Below, piece after piece: positions 14,744 to 16,909 of a stretch of 16,909 nt of DNA. The translations under genes were made by a program, and so were the position numbers. Under the pieces are notes generated by a model, which was not told the DNA's origin, made no database searches, and saw nothing but the letters and a program-made list of their open reading frames with translations. The stretch spans positions 1 through 16,909 of the forward strand of contig JBOEGA010000053.1 in assembly GCA_050633205.1 (NCBI GenBank). Direction: 5' to 3'. The stretch's first letter is position 1; each line of letters begins with the position of its first letter. Source of the stretch: CBDHHC01 sp050633205 (GTDB lineage: Bacteria > Pseudomonadota > Alphaproteobacteria > Rhizobiales > CBDHHC01).

Positions 14744-14772
14744 AAAAGGCAGCAAATAATATGCTGCCTTTT
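14744..14772 (-). terminator. Rho-independent terminator of the ABC_sub_bind gene
   Basis: AAAAGGCAGCA (14744-14754) and TGCTGCCTTTT (14762-14772) form an 11-bp stem with a 7-nt loop. Read on the reverse strand it ends in a T run (complement of the A run at 14742-14747), 24 nt after the stop of the gene at 14797. Confidence 0.9.
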
Positions 14773-14796
14773 AACTAATTACAGATAAGAATGTAT

Positions 14797-15759
14797 TTAA
14801 TCCTGAGCAATTGGACTGTGTAATTTGATCATCATACCCAGCTCGTCAATATTCTTAAGACCTGCAGTACGCATCTTTGTTCTGCTTACAAACAGAGTAG
14901 CTTTATCAGGAGTTACACGGCTCACTGGAATGTCTCCCGCGCTTGCCCCTTTCAGAATTTTGGCAGCCTGCTCTGCAACAGCACGACCACGCTCTTCAAA
15001 CTCAACACCCAAAGCTATCGTTGAACCATGCTCAACATAGGAACTGATTGTCGTCATCACGAGCAGTTCAGGTTTAAGACCTTTAAACATTTCTGCATAT
15101 CGTCCTGAAAATGAAGAAGAGGCAATCATATATAGCGCATCCATAGTGTTTGCTTTTGCTATACCATCATCTATCATTTTTTGTCCCTGAGCAGAATCAG
15201 GAATAATTCTTATCGGAACCACTTCTTTACCCTGGGCTGCAGCAATTGCCTTAATTGCCTTCAACACCGGAGCATTTTGTTTCTCGCGAGGATCAAACCA
15301 GACACCCAGCTTTTTATAATCTTTCAATTTTCCAAGAACACTCAGTTGTGTTTGAAAATCAATCAGGAGCTGTGCACCTGTAATATTTCTACCCGGCTTA
15401 TCAATAGCATCAACAATGCCCGAGAGTTTTGGTGCTGTCACAATATTAAAAACCTGAGGTTTTTTACCTTTAAGGAACTGTTGAACAATTTTAGTTCCGG
15501 TTGTACCGAATGAATACACCAGATCAACTTTTGACAAGTCAACTTTCCTCAAACCCTGTGCAAGCTTACCTTTATTCCGCCCCGCATCCAGGTAGGTAAA
15601 TTTTACATCAGGAACCAACGTCTTTAGATGAACTTCAAAAGCTTCTTCTGAAACCAGTTTACCTTGCCATGTTACAACAAGTACTTCAGCAGCCATAGCA
15701 GACTGAATGCCTGACAACATCAGGAATGCTATACAGGATGTTAAAAAAGAACGTACCAT
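14797..15759 (-). CDS. Periplasmic ABC_sub_bind (PF04392) substrate-binding protein
   Basis: A 320-aa exported protein. The start at 15759 follows an AGAGG ribosome site and gives a signal peptide of about 23 residues (M-V-R-S-F-L, hydrophobic core, S-A-M-A). The mature part has the two-lobed binding-protein pattern of PF04392: V-D-L-V-Y-S-F-G-T-T-G-T-K-I-V near residue 80, P-K-L-S-G-I-V-D-A and G-R-N-I-T-G-A around 110-130, K-K-L-G-V-W-F-D-P in the hinge region, and I-A-L-G-V-E-F-E-E-R-G-R-A-V-A-E-Q-A-A-K-I-L-K-G near 250-275. Family members include tryptophan/tyrosine-type binders, but the ligand here cannot be read. No permease or ATPase gene lies beside it, and a terminator follows directly, so it is an orphan component or a sensor-type binding protein. 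Confidence 0.87.
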   Translation of the reverse strand: MVRSFLTSCIAFLMLSGIQSAMAAEVLVVTWQGKLVSEEAFEVHLKTLVPDVKFTYLDAGRNKGKLAQGLRKVDLSKVDLVYSFGTTGTKIVQQFLKGKKPQVFNIVTAPKLSGIVDAIDKPGRNITGAQLLIDFQTQLSVLGKLKDYKKLGVWFDPREKQNAPVLKAIKAIAAAQGKEVVPIRIIPDSAQGQKMIDDGIAKANTMDALYMIASSSFSGRYAEMFKGLKPELLVMTTISSYVEHGSTIALGVEFEERGRAVAEQAAKILKGASAGDIPVSRVTPDKATLFVSRTKMRTAGLKNIDELGMMIKLHSPIAQD

Positions 15760-16148
15760 TACCTGTTACCTCTATGTATAAGGTCTTCCTACAAAAAATC
15801 CAGCTGCAGGCTATCGCAGTTAAGTTAAAATATCGTCATAAATTTAAAACAAACTGAAAAACTCTGTAATTTCAAATAATTAAAGAATAATCAGCATCTG
15901 TTAGCAGCTGAACAATCTTGAAATGATACATAATTATACTTGCTGTTAATATAGCTGCATAAGAAACATTATAATAAAGCACTACAATTTCTCTTCTTTG
16001 ATATTTGACAACTGGACGTGACTCAAAATTTCTTATGTAAAAACATATACTTGCATTATCCATTAAAACCATTAATCATAAAAAAGTCTTTTTTATCCAC
16101 GAAACATCCTCTTCAGTGTTGTGGCGCTTGATCGATAAGGAATATAAA
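15760..16148. other. AT-rich intergenic region between divergent genes
   Basis: 389 bp with no supportable gene. It must carry the promoters of the divergent ABC_sub_bind and RTX genes. TATACA read on the reverse strand just upstream of the SBP ribosome site could be a -10. A perfect TTGACA occurs at 16005-16010 on the plus strand, but no good -10 follows at 16-18 nt. A 66-codon reverse-strand frame (15872-16072) has low-complexity hydrophobic content and no ribosome site. Confidence 0.5.
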
Positions 16149-16909
16149 ATGAACGAGAAAAGCGCAGATATCTACCCTACGTACGTATCCGGCTACCCAA
16201 CTGTTAAAAATAAAGGCACCGACGGTGATGACGTGATATATGGCGGCAAAGGCCATGATAACCTTAGGGGTGGTTACGGAAGCGACACCATTTACGGCGG
16301 TCAGGGCAATGATACAATTGCTGGTAGCACTGGTTACAGCGACTGGGATAACGCGTCAAACTTCCTGTATGGCGGAGCCGGTAATGATAACATCACAACA
16401 GGCGGTTACAGGGACAGAGTATATGGTGGCAAGGGAGATGATACAATTAACGGTAACATCCGTGGAGATCATTATTTCTGGGGTGGCGGTGGAGATGATG
16501 TAATTTCCACAAGTCTGACTGCCAAAAAAAGCGTTCTGCGTGGTGATAGCGGTAACGACGAATTAATCGTTCATTCAGGAAAGTCAATACTTGAAGGTGG
16601 AGCTGGCGCAGATACATTTATATTCGAAACTCACGCTCAGGGTGATGTCATAATCGAGCATGTTGTTCAAAAGGAATTATCTGGTAAACAGGTCATCAAA
16701 GACTTTAACTTTGATGAAGGTGACCGCATCATAATTAATGCTGAAGGTGTTGACTTTGCTAACAAATACGGCCGCGCTAGTTATGATAGTGATGGTGACC
16801 TGCTTTTAACATGGCATAATCTTGTTATAGAATTCGAAGGTGCAAGAATGGAAGATGTTGCTCCTGGACTATCGGGAGACATCTCTTTCGGCCCTTACCC
16901 TTATAATCC
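16149..16909 (+). CDS. RTX calcium-binding repeat protein (3' end beyond window)
   Basis: An open frame from ATG 16149, preceded by AAGG (16137-16140), runs to the window edge without a stop and shows 253 residues. Glycine-rich RTX nonapeptides (GGxGxDxUx) begin early: residues 32-40, 41-49, 50-58, around 75-83, 93-101, 113-121, 132-140 and 150-158. They bind calcium and form a parallel beta-roll outside the cell. A later V-I-K-D-F-N-F-D-E-G-D-R-I-I-I resembles the conserved segment after RTX blocks in proteases and lipases. No N-terminal signal peptide is present, as expected for type I secretion with a C-terminal signal, which would lie outside the window. No catalytic domain precedes the repeats; any activity would have to be encoded further downstream. 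Confidence 0.88.
   Translation, partial: MNEKSADIYPTYVSGYPTVKNKGTDGDDVIYGGKGHDNLRGGYGSDTIYGGQGNDTIAGSTGYSDWDNASNFLYGGAGNDNITTGGYRDRVYGGKGDDTINGNIRGDHYFWGGGGDDVISTSLTAKKSVLRGDSGNDELIVHSGKSILEGGAGADTFIFETHAQGDVIIEHVVQKELSGKQVIKDFNFDEGDRIIINAEGVDFANKYGRASYDSDGDLLLTWHNLVIEFEGARMEDVAPGLSGDISFGPYPYN

Noticed and set aside
14469..14755. Frames crossing the N run on both strands
   Set aside because: Most of the translation is undetermined bases, so the open frame is an artefact of the gap.
15872..16072. 66-codon reverse-strand frame in the AT-rich intergenic region
   Set aside because: No ribosome site and no recognisable domain; the length is expected by chance here.
16240..16503. 87-codon plus frame inside the RTX gene
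   Set aside because: It is out of frame with the RTX coding sequence, whose GGxGxD repeats are unmistakable; repeated codons create the alternative frame.
1..16909. CRISPR arrays, tRNA or rRNA genes, and insertion-sequence transposases
   Set aside because: I saw no regularly spaced direct repeats, tRNA-like cloverleaf ends, rRNA segments or transposase motifs in the readable sequence.

Overview
The window looks like bacterial chromosome from a gammaproteobacterium, probably marine or host-associated. That placement is an inference from family resemblance and a base composition that looks mid-40s % GC by eye; there is no rRNA or other phylogenetic marker. It holds ten complete protein genes, two genes cut by the window edges, several clear stem-loop terminators and one run of 162 N (an assembly gap).

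Layout: (1) 1-522, minus strand: a nucleotidyltransferase (RlaP/PF10127-like) cut by the left edge. (2) 726-4033, plus strand: a four-gene iron-chelate uptake operon encoding a periplasmic binding protein, a FecCD-type permease, an ATPase and a small DUF2218 protein. It converges, across a shared hairpin, on a TonB-dependent outer-membrane receptor (4180-6150, minus). A PchR-like AraC regulator (6415-7452, plus) is divergent from the receptor. Together these form one siderophore or xenosiderophore acquisition locus: outer-membrane gate, periplasmic carrier, inner-membrane ABC importer, DUF2218 accessory protein and activator. (3) 7458-13588: a second AraC regulator (OruR/ArgR-like, minus strand) is divergent from a two-gene operon. 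The first gene encodes a 1286-residue protein that fuses a 7Fe-type ferredoxin, an FprA/FprB-type NADPH:ferredoxin reductase and a complete molybdopterin (bis-MGD) oxidoreductase. The second encodes a long GST-like protein. This self-contained NADPH-FAD-FeS-Mo enzyme is the most unusual thing in the window. Its substrate cannot be read from sequence, and the Mo-ligand region has no Cys or Sec, which argues against formate dehydrogenase.

(4) 13777-14292, plus: a small exported TPR protein with a hairpin-rich leader and a strong terminator. (5) 14341-14796: no gene; it contains a long imperfect inverted repeat next to the N gap, then a terminator. (6) 14797-15759, minus: an orphan ABC_sub_bind (PF04392) periplasmic protein. 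(7) 15760-16148: an AT-rich gene-free stretch. (8) 16149 to the right edge, plus: the start of an RTX (calcium-binding glycine-rich repeat) protein, probably exported by type I secretion.

Regions 2 and 3 are adjacent but look functionally independent: their regulator genes converge with only 5 bp between them, and each regulator is divergent from its own target gene.
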